From Gilliamella sp. ESL0405 (lineage in GTDB: Bacteria > Pseudomonadota > Gammaproteobacteria > Enterobacterales > Orbaceae): DNA of 64,000 nt. Below the pieces are notes generated by a model. It ran no database searches and was not told the origin of the DNA. It saw only the letters and a program-made list of their open reading frames with translations. This document shows positions 45,150 through 55,098 of this stretch, piece after piece (position 1 is the first letter of the stretch; every line of letters starts with the position of its first letter). The stretch is from positions 2,046,001 through 2,110,000 of the forward strand of contig NZ_CP048265.1 of the NCBI RefSeq assembly GCF_019469205.1, written 5' to 3'. The position numbers and the translations under genes were made by a program.

Positions 45150-46985
45150 ATGTATCGATTTTTTGAAAAATTGGTGTCACCTTATCCAAAAGATGAACCG
45201 CAACCGACAGCTAACAGCTTTTTTAGTTTTATTTGGCAATCGACTAAAGGTATACGCCTTTTTATGCTGCTATTAATTATACTTAGCGGGTTAAGTGGCG
45301 CATTTGAAGCCTTTTTATTTGCCGTTCTGGGTAAAGTTGTTGACTGGTTATCTGAAATTGATCCAAGCCAATTTTGGCAACAAGAAAAAGCAACCTTGAT
45401 ATTAATTAGCTTAATCATTTTAGCCAGTACCGTCATAGTTGCATTACAAACCATTATTAAACACCAATCTTTAGCCGGTAACTTTCCGATGAGAATGCGC
45501 TGGAAGTTACACCGCTTAGTCCTTAACCAAAGTATGCGCTTTTTTCAGGATGAATTTGCCGGACGAATATCGGCAAAAGTGATGCAAACAGCGCTTGCAG
45601 TTAGGGATACCTGCTTTTTAGTTGCAGATATATTTGTCTACGTGCTGATCTCATTTATCACCATGGCCGCTATCATCGGTCAATTAGATCCGTGGCTATT
45701 GCTACCATTTTTAGTTTGGTGTGTGCTTTATGGTATTTCGATGTATTACTTTATTCCACGCTTAAGCAAAGTTGCCAGTATGCAAGCTGATGCACGCTCA
45801 ACGATGACCGGGCGAGTAACTGATGCTTATACTAACATTATGACAGTAAAATTATTTTCTCACGCCGGCAATGAAGCCAAATACGCTCAAGAGTCAATGG
45901 ATGAATTTCTAGTCACAGTCAATAAACAGATGCGACTGGTAAGCAGTTTTGAAATCGTCAACCATTTACTCTCAGTATTATTAATACTTGGCACAACAGG
46001 CGTGGCGCTTTGGCTTTGGACAAATCAAATTGTCGGCATTGGCGCAATCGCCATTACCACAGCCGTTGCACTGCGATTAAATGGCTTTTCACACTGGATC
46101 ATGTGGGAAATGGCTTCACTATTTGAAAATATTGGCGTAGTGAAAGACGGCATTAACACCTTTTCAGCAGCGAAAACAGTGGTGGATGAGCCTAATGCCA
46201 AAGCACTTAAAGTCACTGAAGGTAAAATTGAATTTAAAGATATCTACTTTGCGTATGATAGCAAAGTTCAAAACTCCATTATTGATGATCTTAATTTGAC
46301 AATCAGGTCCGGTGAAAAAATTGGCTTAGTCGGTCGTTCAGGTGCCGGTAAATCAACACTGATTAACTTATTGTTGCGTTTTTACGATCTACAAAAGGGA
46401 CAAATTACCATTGACGGGCAAGATATCGCTTCGGTCACTCAAGAGAGCTTACGCTCACAAATTGGTATGGTTACCCAAGATACGTCATTGCTGCACCGCT
46501 CAGTGAGAGAAAATTTGCTATATGGCAATAATCAAGCCAGCGAAGAAGAGATGATCATCGCCGCTAAAAAAGCCCATGCCGATGACTTTATTCAAACCTT
46601 AGTCGATGCGAATGGCAGAACCGGTTATGATGCCTTTGTTGGAGAACGGGGGATCAAATTATCCGGTGGACAACGACAACGAATTGCCATAGCTCGGGTG
46701 ATCTTAAAAAATGCGCCGATCTTACTGCTTGATGAAGCAACCAGTGCATTAGATTCAGAAATTGAACAAGCCATTCAAGAATCTCTATACACTTTAATGG
46801 AAGGGAAAACCGTGATTGCCATTGCTCATCGATTATCGACAATTGCGGCAATGGATAGATTGGTCGTACTTGATCAAGGTAAGATTATTGAACAAGGTAC
46901 ACATCAACAATTGCTCGATAAAAACGGACTTTATGCGCAACTTTGGAAACATCAAAGTGGTGGATTTTTAGCAGACAACATTTAA
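45150..46985 (+). CDS. ABC exporter (fused membrane and ATPase domains)
   Basis: A protein of 611 aa. Six membrane segments in about 30-330, then an ATPase with Walker A GRSGAGKSTLINLLLRFYDL (about 397-416), signature LSGGQRQRIAIARVILKNAP (about 507-526), Walker B LLLDEATSALDSEI and the H-loop IAHRLSTIAAMDRLVV. A homodimeric exporter of the MsbA/multidrug type. Substrate unknown. It stands alone, 80 bp before the end of convergent dacB. Confidence 0.9.
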   Translation: MYRFFEKLVSPYPKDEPQPTANSFFSFIWQSTKGIRLFMLLLIILSGLSGAFEAFLFAVLGKVVDWLSEIDPSQFWQQEKATLILISLIILASTVIVALQTIIKHQSLAGNFPMRMRWKLHRLVLNQSMRFFQDEFAGRISAKVMQTALAVRDTCFLVADIFVYVLISFITMAAIIGQLDPWLLLPFLVWCVLYGISMYYFIPRLSKVASMQADARSTMTGRVTDAYTNIMTVKLFSHAGNEAKYAQESMDEFLVTVNKQMRLVSSFEIVNHLLSVLLILGTTGVALWLWTNQIVGIGAIAITTAVALRLNGFSHWIMWEMASLFENIGVVKDGINTFSAAKTVVDEPNAKALKVTEGKIEFKDIYFAYDSKVQNSIIDDLNLTIRSGEKIGLVGRSGAGKSTLINLLLRFYDLQKGQITIDGQDIASVTQESLRSQIGMVTQDTSLLHRSVRENLLYGNNQASEEEMIIAAKKAHADDFIQTLVDANGRTGYDAFVGERGIKLSGGQRQRIAIARVILKNAPILLLDEATSALDSEIEQAIQESLYTLMEGKTVIAIAHRLSTIAAMDRLVVLDQGKIIEQGTHQQLLDKNGLYAQLWKHQSGGFLADNI

Positions 46986-46992
46986 TCATCTG

Positions 46993-47035
46993 CTTGACAA
47001 GAAGTTTCAGAAAACATATACGTTTTAGTAAAAAA
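46993..47035 (+). repeat. Dispersed 42-bp repeat, copy 5
   Basis: The most typical copy: CTTGACAAGAAGTTTCAGAA, then AACATAT and ACGTTTTAGTAAAAA. It starts 7 bp after the ABC exporter stop codon. Confidence 0.8.
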
Positions 47036-47065
47036 CAACTATGTTTTCTGAGTTATTCGCTAAGA

Positions 47066-48502
47066 TTACTTGATAAAGTTTTTATAAAAATCTGATTCAA
47101 ACTTCATAATCGCACCATTTTTAGGCTCACCTTTAGTATCAGCTTGATAGCCGGTTAGCAGTTGCACAAAAGCGACATATTTACCGTCTGATTTTTTAAT
47201 AAATCCAGCTAAATTATAGCTCCCTTGTATATAACCGGTTTTAGCCATAATCGCCTCTTTGAAAGGTGACTGGTTAAAACTTTTACGATTTTGCAATGTG
47301 CCGTCAACGCCGGCAATCGGTAGTTTTTCAATCAAACCTAAGCTACTATTTTTCGCTAAAGTATATTGCAACACTTCCATTAATTTATCAGCGCTTACCA
47401 AATTGAGGCGTGATAAGCCTGAACCGTCGGCAAGAACCAGATTTTCCAGATCAATACCCGCTTTTTTGTGTAAGATTTGTTTCACCGCATCACCACCATT
47501 GCGCCATGTACCCGGCACATTATAGTAATGAGCGCCTAATGTTCTAAAAATAGTATCAGCATATAAGTTATTAGACTTTTTAAGCATCACGGTTAACAGT
47601 TCAGATAGCGGCGCTGATTGGCTTGAAGCTAATAAGGTAAGTTTTGCATTACTCTTTTGGTTTCTTTCAATGATTTGCCCGCTGTTGCTTATTTTTTGCT
47701 TTTGAAGCTCGCTTTTTAAAACAGCGCTAAAGTAATCAACCGGATCGATGACAGCAAACTTTAACGCGGTTTTATCAGAGCTTGAAGCAATACATCCTTT
47801 TAAATGATAGCGATTTTTATCAGCATATTTTACGTCAAGCTCACAATATTTATCTTGTAAATCTTTACTTTTTGCCGCAATGGTTTTAACTTCACTTGTC
47901 ACAATAACCGGAATACCTGACGATACCGAAACCGAAGCTGTCGCACCGACTTTATTTGGCGTGACAGTTGCATAAAAACAGTTATCATCGATTATCGCCG
48001 CTGAAGGCGGTGCATTAAAGCAAGCGGTTAAATTGTTCCACGACCAACCTTCTGCTTTATCGTGACTGGTAAAGATTGATGTGTCTAAAATCACTTTCCC
48101 TGAAATTTTTTCAATTCCCTTTTGACGTAATTGCCCAATCATTGCTTTCAATCTTTCTCGGTTAAACGTTGGATCACCACTTAATTGCACAATCAGATCG
48201 CCGTTAAGTTGCTTATTGCTAATACTGCCACTCGTTTGCATTTTAGTCACAAAACGATAATCGTTGCCTAATTCAAGTACAGCAGCTAAAGCGGTTATCA
48301 CTTTTTGGGTGCTTGCCGGTTGTTTAAATTGGTCGCTTTTATATTTTGCCAATGTTTTAGGTTTGCTATCCACTGTTTGCACTAAGATTGACAGATCACT
48401 TCCCTTAGGTAATGTGGAAATATACGGCTCGACCGATTGAGCCAGACAGAGATTAGAAAAGAATAAAACCAGGAATAAAATAAAGACTTTGAAATTTGTC
48501 AT
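47066..48502 (-). CDS. dacB: D-alanyl-D-alanine carboxypeptidase/endopeptidase PBP4
   Basis: A protein of 478 aa (477 in E. coli). Signal peptide (first 21 residues, LVLFFSNLCLAQS). Class C-type penicillin-binding motifs: S64-T-Q-K67 (PASTQKVITALA), SNN in KKSNNLYADTIF (about 307-318), and KTG in AKTGYIQGSYN (about 418-428). It trims and cleaves peptidoglycan cross-links in the periplasm and affects AmpC induction in relatives. Confidence 0.96.
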   Translation of the reverse strand: MTNFKVFILFLVLFFSNLCLAQSVEPYISTLPKGSDLSILVQTVDSKPKTLAKYKSDQFKQPASTQKVITALAAVLELGNDYRFVTKMQTSGSISNKQLNGDLIVQLSGDPTFNRERLKAMIGQLRQKGIEKISGKVILDTSIFTSHDKAEGWSWNNLTACFNAPPSAAIIDDNCFYATVTPNKVGATASVSVSSGIPVIVTSEVKTIAAKSKDLQDKYCELDVKYADKNRYHLKGCIASSSDKTALKFAVIDPVDYFSAVLKSELQKQKISNSGQIIERNQKSNAKLTLLASSQSAPLSELLTVMLKKSNNLYADTIFRTLGAHYYNVPGTWRNGGDAVKQILHKKAGIDLENLVLADGSGLSRLNLVSADKLMEVLQYTLAKNSSLGLIEKLPIAGVDGTLQNRKSFNQSPFKEAIMAKTGYIQGSYNLAGFIKKSDGKYVAFVQLLTGYQADTKGEPKNGAIMKFESDFYKNFIK

Positions 48503-48686
48503 TACAATATGCTCGAAAAGTTTATTAAATGAAACAATGGAATAGGGACAATAAATATATCTTTTTTTGATATGCCTATCAATATATACTCAACCACTTT
48601 TATAATTATATTTAATTAAATATTATCCGTTATCGTAACGTGCTAAATTATTACAAAAAAAGAATTCGAAATTAGGTGATAAAATT

Positions 48687-49718
48687 ATGATTCAACACTC
48701 ATTAGGGTTTCCAATAGAAACGGTTGTTATATTTATTGTGCTTGCCTTAACTGCCATCATTATTGATTTATATGCTCACCATAAAGACAAACCGATCAGC
48801 TTAAGCAATGCGATTTTATGGTCACTATTTTGGGTAGCGGTTGCTTTCGTGTTTGCGCTTTATTTATATCTTCATCATGGCGGTGAAGTGGCAAGTCTAT
48901 TTATCACAGGCTATGTACTTGAAAAAGCCCTTTCGGTGGATAATCTTTTTGTGATCATGGCGCTTTTTTCATGGTTTACTGTACCAAATAATTATCGCCA
49001 CCGTTTACTTTACTGGGGGGTGATTGGTGCAATTATCTTCCGTGCTATTTTGGTTATAATCGGTACCGGTTTATTATCATTAGGACCATGGATGGAAATT
49101 GTGTTTTCTGTCATTGTCGCTTTCACGGGCTTTATGATGCTGAAAAATCAAGGCAATGATGAACAGATAAAAGATTACTCCAACCATTTTGCTTATCGCA
49201 TTGCCAAACGCCTGTTCCCTGCTTTTCCTAAAATTGTTGGGCATCACTTTTTTTTAACACGCGAGCAAGTCAAGGTTGAACTGGCAAAACCTGAAAATAG
49301 CCAATTAAAAGATAAACTGCCGAAAAGCCGTTTTTATGCAACGCCTCTATTTCTCTGTATTGTGGTTATCGAACTGAGCGATGTCATGTTTGCCTTTGAT
49401 TCGGTACCTGCCGTTATAGCCGTTAGCCAAGAACCTTTAATTGTGTACAGTGCCATGATATTTGCTATTTTAGGGCTTAGAACGATGTATTTTGTTCTCG
49501 AAGCAATGCAGCAATATTTAGTGCATTTGGGTAAAGCGGTTGTCTGTCTACTGTTTTTTATTGCAATTAAATTAGCGCTAAATGCCAGCAATCATCTTTT
49601 CGGATATGGTATAGATATTAGCCCAACTGTCAGCCTTTATGTTGTATTGGCAATATTAGCCATGGGTATTGTTGCAAGCTTTATCTTTCCACAAAAAACA
49701 CCTAAAACAGATAAATGA
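48687..49718 (+). CDS. alx: TerC/Alx-family membrane protein
   Basis: A protein of 343 aa with about nine membrane segments and the family acidic motifs FITGYVLEKALSVDNLFVIM (about 72-91) and VVIELSDVMFAFDSVPAVIA (about 228-247). Family proteins act in manganese export and metalation of secreted proteins, and Alx in E. coli is controlled by a pH/Mn riboswitch. I see no such leader upstream. No other tellurite-resistance genes are nearby, so a tellurite role is not supported. Confidence 0.85.
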   Translation: MIQHSLGFPIETVVIFIVLALTAIIIDLYAHHKDKPISLSNAILWSLFWVAVAFVFALYLYLHHGGEVASLFITGYVLEKALSVDNLFVIMALFSWFTVPNNYRHRLLYWGVIGAIIFRAILVIIGTGLLSLGPWMEIVFSVIVAFTGFMMLKNQGNDEQIKDYSNHFAYRIAKRLFPAFPKIVGHHFFLTREQVKVELAKPENSQLKDKLPKSRFYATPLFLCIVVIELSDVMFAFDSVPAVIAVSQEPLIVYSAMIFAILGLRTMYFVLEAMQQYLVHLGKAVVCLLFFIAIKLALNASNHLFGYGIDISPTVSLYVVLAILAMGIVASFIFPQKTPKTDK

Positions 49719-49773
49719 TAATTGCTAACTTATTGAAGGCGATCGGCAGCTAAGCTGCCGATACAAAAAAGGC

Positions 49774-51147
49774 TTATTGACGTTTTAATGAACGAATAAA
49801 GTAACTTACCCCAAGAATAACAAACCAAATAGGGGTTGCAATTAGTGCATGGCGAGTATCAGCTTCTAACGTCAGTAACACAATAACAAATGCAAAAAAT
49901 GCCAGACAGATAAGACACATCAAAATCCCACCGGGCATCTTAAACGATGACTGTTGATGCAAATCGGCTTTTTTGCGGCGATAAGCAATATAAGAAATAA
50001 GAATCATCGACCAAATAAACATAAACAATATAGCTGAAATAGTGGTCACAATAGTGAACGCTTCCATTACATTCGGTACCAGATAGATAAGTACGACGCC
50101 ACCTAATAAGCACATGCACGAGAACAGCAATCCATTTGCCGGTACTGAACGACGTGATAACTTACCAAAAGGCTCAGGCGCATCTTGTTTTTTAGCCAAT
50201 CCAAACAGCATCCGACTAGTTGAATAAATACCACTATTTGCTGAGGAGGCGGCTGATGTGAGCACAACAAAATTGATAATACTTGCCGCAGCAGGTAGAC
50301 CGATCAACGTAAATAGCTCAACAAATGGGCTTTTATTTGGTGAAATAAATGTCCACGGCGTTACGCTCATAATAATAATTAATGCAAAAACATAGAAAAA
50401 GATGATACGTGCCGGAACAGAATTGATAGCACGAGGAAGATTCTTGTTAGGATCTACGGTTTCAGCAGCAGTTGTACCAACCAATTCAATTCCAACAAAT
50501 GCAAAAATGGCTATTTGGAAGCCGGCAAAAAAGCCCATAGTGCCGTGAGGAAAAAACCCACCATAATCCCAAAGATTAGAAAACGCCGCTGTCGTATTGG
50601 TCTGTTCTGAATGATAAGCGGTAATAATTAAAACCAAACCAATTGCAATCAAAGCTAAGATCGCCACAATTTTAATCATCGAGAACCAAAATTCGGTTTC
50701 GCCAAACATTTTTACCGTTAATAAATTCAAGGTTAATAATAAAATAACCGTTAACAGCATCGGGATCCAAGATTGTAATTGCGGGAACCAATGTTGAGCA
50801 TAGCCAGCAATTGCAACCACATCGGCAATGCCGGTAATCACCCAGCAAAACCAGTAAGTCCAACCGGTAAAAAATCCAGCCCATGGCCCTAATAGATCAT
50901 TGGCAAAATCACTGAATGATTTATATTTTAAGTTGGATAGAAGAATCTCTCCCATAGCCCGCATAACAAAAAATAGAATAAAGCCGATAATCATATAGAC
51001 AAAAATAATCGATGGCCCCGCTAAGCTAATGGTCTTACCAGAACCCATAAACAAGCCGGTACCAATTGCACCACTAATTGCGATTAGCTGAATATGCCGA
51101 TTAGAGAGATTACGCTTAAGATCATTGTTTGTGGATGTGATACTCAT
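49774..51147 (-). CDS. cycA: D-serine/D-alanine/glycine:H+ symporter CycA
   Basis: A protein of 457 aa aligning closely with E. coli CycA: NRHIQLIAISGAIGTGLFMG (16-35), GPSIIFVYMIIGFILFFVMR, GTTAAETVDPNKNLPRAINS, SAASSANSGIYSTSRMLFGL. Twelve membrane segments of the APC superfamily. It imports glycine, D-alanine and D-serine. A 9-bp hairpin ATCGGCAGC/GCTGCCGAT with loop TAA lies between it and the convergent terC/alx gene, without a good T-run. Confidence 0.96.
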   Translation of the reverse strand: MSITSTNNDLKRNLSNRHIQLIAISGAIGTGLFMGSGKTISLAGPSIIFVYMIIGFILFFVMRAMGEILLSNLKYKSFSDFANDLLGPWAGFFTGWTYWFCWVITGIADVVAIAGYAQHWFPQLQSWIPMLLTVILLLTLNLLTVKMFGETEFWFSMIKIVAILALIAIGLVLIITAYHSEQTNTTAAFSNLWDYGGFFPHGTMGFFAGFQIAIFAFVGIELVGTTAAETVDPNKNLPRAINSVPARIIFFYVFALIIIMSVTPWTFISPNKSPFVELFTLIGLPAAASIINFVVLTSAASSANSGIYSTSRMLFGLAKKQDAPEPFGKLSRRSVPANGLLFSCMCLLGGVVLIYLVPNVMEAFTIVTTISAILFMFIWSMILISYIAYRRKKADLHQQSSFKMPGGILMCLICLAFFAFVIVLLTLEADTRHALIATPIWFVILGVSYFIRSLKRQ

Positions 51148-51333
51148 TGCTTTGATTACCTTTCGTTTTACAATTTTCGAATTTTTGGAAGTATAGGACT
51201 ATAAAGTCTATGGCGCCAGATCGCAAGCTGAAATGTTATGAAAACTTTTTATGGATCAATGATAATTATTGGTAGTTTCTTATAATGGAATTGTGTAGCA
51301 TAGCTAACTATGATTAATAACTGACTAAAAATA

Positions 51334-52428
51334 ATGGCTAAGATGAAAGAAAACAACCACTATTACCGTATTTATACCGTATGTCTTTTACTTGTATTAT
51401 CACTTCTGACCGGTTGCCAAAGCGGTTCAGGTAAACAAACAAAGCAGTATCAAGACGGTCAATTACCGTTAGCTTTGAACATTAGTCACCCCAAATTAGA
51501 TACGCCAGTTAATATTTCCGATTATATTATTCAAGTTGAAAAAATAAAGTTAACCTCGCCTTCATTATACCGAAAAAATGAACATATTTATAAAGCGGTT
51601 GATGCATGGATTAACCGATCATTAGGTGCACATGAATTTGATAAAATTGGGCTAAACAGTTACGAAATGGGCGGACAAGACGGCTATGGAAATGTTCATT
51701 TAACCGGCTATTACACACCGGTTATCAAAGCCCGGCACAAACCTACAGGCAGATTTAAATACCCAATCTATAAAATGCCAGCCAGCAATAGTTTTAAAGG
51801 ACAATTACCTAGCCGTGAGCAGATCTATAATGGTGCTTTAAATGGCAAAGGATTAGAAATTGCCTACAGCGACTCGCTAATGGATAACTTTATTATGGAA
51901 GTACAAGGCAGTGCTTATATTGATTTTGAAGATGGCACACCTTTAGTATTTTTCTGCTTTGGTGGCAAAAATGGGCATGGCTACTCAAGTATTGGGCGAT
52001 TACTGGTTGAACAAGGCGAAATTGATAAAGATAAGATGTCAATTCAAGCAATTAAAAATTGGGCAAAAACCAAAAATGAAAAACAGCTTAAGGCGCTATT
52101 AATTCAAAACCGATCTTTTGTGTTCTTCAAACCACAATACAACGCCGAAGTTAAAGGGGCTGCTGCTGTGCCTTTAATTGCTAATGCGTCAGTTGCATCA
52201 GATAAATCATTAATTCCAACTGGATCAGTGGTGTTAGTCGATGTACCGTTACTCGATAGCGACGGGCAATATCGAGGAAGACGTGAAGTGCGTTTAATGG
52301 TGGCATTGGATGTCGGCGGAGCGATTAAAGGACACCATTTTGATCTCTATCTAGGAATTGGCGACAAAGCAGGCAAGCTTGCAGGATTTTATAACCATTA
52401 TGGTCGTGCATGGGTAATAAAACCTTAA
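51334..52428 (+). CDS. mltA: Membrane-bound lytic transglycosylase A
   Basis: A protein of 364 aa (365 in E. coli). Lipoprotein signal with lipobox LLTGC (about 25-29), so it is anchored in the outer membrane. MltA motifs HLTGYYTPVIKARHKPTGRF (about 127-146), GSAYIDFEDG, and the C-terminal 3D-type domain with LMVALDVGGAIKGHHFDLYL (about 325-344), which carries the catalytic aspartate. It cleaves glycan strands with formation of 1,6-anhydro ends. Confidence 0.95.
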   Translation: MAKMKENNHYYRIYTVCLLLVLSLLTGCQSGSGKQTKQYQDGQLPLALNISHPKLDTPVNISDYIIQVEKIKLTSPSLYRKNEHIYKAVDAWINRSLGAHEFDKIGLNSYEMGGQDGYGNVHLTGYYTPVIKARHKPTGRFKYPIYKMPASNSFKGQLPSREQIYNGALNGKGLEIAYSDSLMDNFIMEVQGSAYIDFEDGTPLVFFCFGGKNGHGYSSIGRLLVEQGEIDKDKMSIQAIKNWAKTKNEKQLKALLIQNRSFVFFKPQYNAEVKGAAAVPLIANASVASDKSLIPTGSVVLVDVPLLDSDGQYRGRREVRLMVALDVGGAIKGHHFDLYLGIGDKAGKLAGFYNHYGRAWVIKP

Positions 52429-52496
52429 ACTATCGGCATCGACGCCAATTAAAGAACCTGCTAAAATAGACCAAAAAGTAGATTTAAGGATAATTC

Positions 52497-53078
52497 ATGA
52501 GATTATGCGATCGAGATATCGAAGCGTATTTACAAAGTGGTAAATTAAAAATTACGCCACAACCAGCTGCAAGCTGTATAAATGGTGCAACGGTTGATGT
52601 GCGCTTAGGCAATCAATTTCGTACTTTTAGGGAACATACCACCCCTTTTATCGATTTAAGTGGTCCAAAGGAGGAAGTATCCGCCGTACTAGAACGTGTA
52701 ATGAGCGAAGAAATGATATTACCGGAAGGTGATGCCTTTTATCTTCACCCCGGTGAACTTGCATTAGCGGTAACTTTAGAATCAGTGACGATTCCCGATG
52801 ATTTAGTCGGTTGGCTCGACGGCCGTTCATCATTGGCAAGATTAGGATTAATGGTGCACGTCACGGCTCATCGGATCGATCCCGGTTGGCAAGGACAAAT
52901 CGTATTAGAGTTTTACAATTCAGGAAAATTACCATTAGCGCTAAGACCCGGCATGACCATTGGCGCATTAAGTTTTGAAACATTAACAGGCCCCTCAGCA
53001 AGACCATACAATCGTAGAGAAGATGCAAAATATAAAGACCAACATGGCGCAGTCGCCAGTCGTATTGATAAAGACTAA
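52497..53078 (+). CDS. dcd: dCTP deaminase
   Basis: A protein of 193 aa, same length as E. coli Dcd. [37 protein letters not shown] and active-site [20 protein letters not shown] (about 109-128). It deaminates dCTP to dUTP for thymidylate synthesis. It precedes asmA by 33 bp, as in E. coli. Confidence 0.98.
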   Translation: MRLCDRDIEAYLQSGKLKITPQPAASCINGATVDVRLGNQFRTFREHTTPFIDLSGPKEEVSAVLERVMSEEMILPEGDAFYLHPGELALAVTLESVTIPDDLVGWLDGRSSLARLGLMVHVTAHRIDPGWQGQIVLEFYNSGKLPLALRPGMTIGALSFETLTGPSARPYNRREDAKYKDQHGAVASRIDKD

Positions 53079-53111
53079 TACAGTTTATAACCTTACTATA
53101 GGAACATTAAT

Positions 53112-54992
53112 ATGATCAAAAAGATATTGGTTATTTTATTAATTTTAATTCTGGTTGTTGTAATCAGTATTGCTTCACTGATAGTTTTTGTTGATCCTAA
53201 CAATTTCCGTGGGTTTATTTCAAACACAATAAAAGATAAAACAGGTTATGAGTTAACTATTGAAGGCGATCTGCGTTGGCATATCTGGCCTCAAGTAAGT
53301 ATATTAACCGATTCGGTAAAATTGTCTGATCATGGTGCACAAAAACCTATTTTAACTGCGGATAATATGCGGTTAGATGTTGAACTCATGCCGCTTTTTT
53401 CTAAGAAATTAGAAATTAAAAACGTTTTTATTAAATCAGCAATGATCAACATTACCGATGAAAGTAAAGGCGATATGGCCAAAAATCGTGAGCAAAGCAC
53501 ATCGAATAATTCAACCGATCAATCATCAACAACTAATAACGAAAAAAGTGCGTCAAACTGGAAATTTGCCTTTAATAAATTTGAAGTTGCAGATAGTACA
53601 ATCGCGCTCCAACGCAATGATGATTTGATAAACTTTAGAAATATCAACCTTACAGTTGAGCAAGCCAACGATAAGAATATTTCGATAGATTTAACCGGGA
53701 ACGTTGATAAAAATCAACAAGATTTATATTATTCCATTAACGCTAACGTGGAGATGAGCCAATTTCCTCAAAAGGCAACGATTAAATTAAATCGATTCGA
53801 TTACACCTATAAAGGCGTAACCAGCTCAGACCAAGTGTTTAAAGGTAATTTGAATGCAGTTATCAATTATCAAAAAGAGCCTATGCAACTGAGCAGTCAA
53901 AATATTGCTTTTTCTGTTAATGACAACCATTTTGCCGGAGCACTAATCGCAAAATTAGAGAGTAAACCTTATATCGATTTACAACTCAATTCTAACAAGC
54001 TCGATGTCGCTTCCTTTTCACAGCAAAAACAAAAATCGAAGGATAATGTAGCCGTCCAACAAACCCCTCCGGTTGTATCGCAAGTTACAAAATCCAGTAA
54101 TGAGTTAGACTTTCTTAATAGTTTTAATGCCAAAGCACAACTTAATATTAAGCAAGTTATCGCTGATAAGATTACACTAAATAATCTTAAAGTTGATATG
54201 GTAAATAACGACGGGATTGCAACTATTAAAGATATCGATTTCGACTTTGCCAAAGGTCATGTTTCGGCAAATGGTGTTGCTAACGGTAAACAGAAAAATA
54301 CGTTGATCAAACTCAACACTAAAGCGACTAATATTGATCTCAATACCTTTTTTAATCAAATTCAAACCGCTTATGATCTTGAAGGTTCAGTCAACGCTAA
54401 TGGGGTATTAGAAGCCAGCACACTTTCAAGCGCAAAATTACTCAGCTCTTTAGCAGGTAATATTGATATTAGTATTAACAATGCTCGGCTTAATAATCTT
54501 AATATCCAAAGCATTATCGAAAATGCCGCAGCGGCATATAATAAAGATGCAATCACGCCTGAAAATCAGAAAAAATATACTGAGTTTCATAATATTTCAA
54601 CCAGCGCATCGATAAGCAATGGTAATATTCAACTAAATACCGTCAATGCAAATTCTGAAACACTTGATATCGTTAATGGATCGGGTCGAATTGGCATTAT
54701 GGCAAAAGATTTAGATGTGAATTTAAATATCAAAATGTTAGGTGGCTGGAACAGTAAAAGCGATACGATAGCCAAGCTACAAAAAATAACAATCCCATTA
54801 CGCATTTATGGTCAATTTGCTAATTTACGTTATCAACTCGATATCGCCAAAGTGCTTACTGAGGTATTTAGCGATAAATTACAAGATCGTTTAGAAAAAC
54901 TACGCAATAAAATTGAGAATGGTGGATCTAAAGATAAATCAAATACAAAATCAAAAGCGCTTGATATTTTAGGTGGTTTACTTAAAAAGTAA
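53112..54992 (+). CDS. asmA: AsmA family outer-membrane assembly/lipid-transfer protein
   Basis: A protein of 626 aa (617 in E. coli). N-terminal membrane anchor (about 5-27, ILVILLILILVVVISIASLI) followed by VDPNNFRGFISNTIKDKTGY, the AsmA start motif. A long beta-rich periplasmic region contains a low-complexity serine/asparagine/glutamine stretch (about 125-150), and a conserved C-terminal AsmA domain follows (about 400-590). AsmA-like proteins form lipid-conducting grooves between the membranes. Confidence 0.93.
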   Translation: MIKKILVILLILILVVVISIASLIVFVDPNNFRGFISNTIKDKTGYELTIEGDLRWHIWPQVSILTDSVKLSDHGAQKPILTADNMRLDVELMPLFSKKLEIKNVFIKSAMINITDESKGDMAKNREQSTSNNSTDQSSTTNNEKSASNWKFAFNKFEVADSTIALQRNDDLINFRNINLTVEQANDKNISIDLTGNVDKNQQDLYYSINANVEMSQFPQKATIKLNRFDYTYKGVTSSDQVFKGNLNAVINYQKEPMQLSSQNIAFSVNDNHFAGALIAKLESKPYIDLQLNSNKLDVASFSQQKQKSKDNVAVQQTPPVVSQVTKSSNELDFLNSFNAKAQLNIKQVIADKITLNNLKVDMVNNDGIATIKDIDFDFAKGHVSANGVANGKQKNTLIKLNTKATNIDLNTFFNQIQTAYDLEGSVNANGVLEASTLSSAKLLSSLAGNIDISINNARLNNLNIQSIIENAAAAYNKDAITPENQKKYTEFHNISTSASISNGNIQLNTVNANSETLDIVNGSGRIGIMAKDLDVNLNIKMLGGWNSKSDTIAKLQKITIPLRIYGQFANLRYQLDIAKVLTEVFSDKLQDRLEKLRNKIENGGSKDKSNTKSKALDILGGLLKK

Positions 54993-55050
54993 CGTTTTGA
55001 TAACCAAGTAAACGTTTAAGGTAATATTAAATAAACGTTTATCAGATATA

Positions 55051-55079
55051 AAAAAAGGTGAGTTTAACTCACCTTTTTT
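55051..55079. terminator. Bidirectional terminator between asmA and hslU
   Basis: AAAAAAGGTGAGTT pairs with AACTCACCTTTTTT, perfect, with T-runs on both strands for two convergent genes. Confidence 0.9.
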
Positions 55080-55098
55080 ATGACTGACAAATCAGGTT

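Noticed and set aside
48687-49718. Tellurite-resistance system based on the TerC-like gene
   Set aside because: No other ter genes are nearby. The single-gene context fits an Alx-type metal-homeostasis membrane protein.
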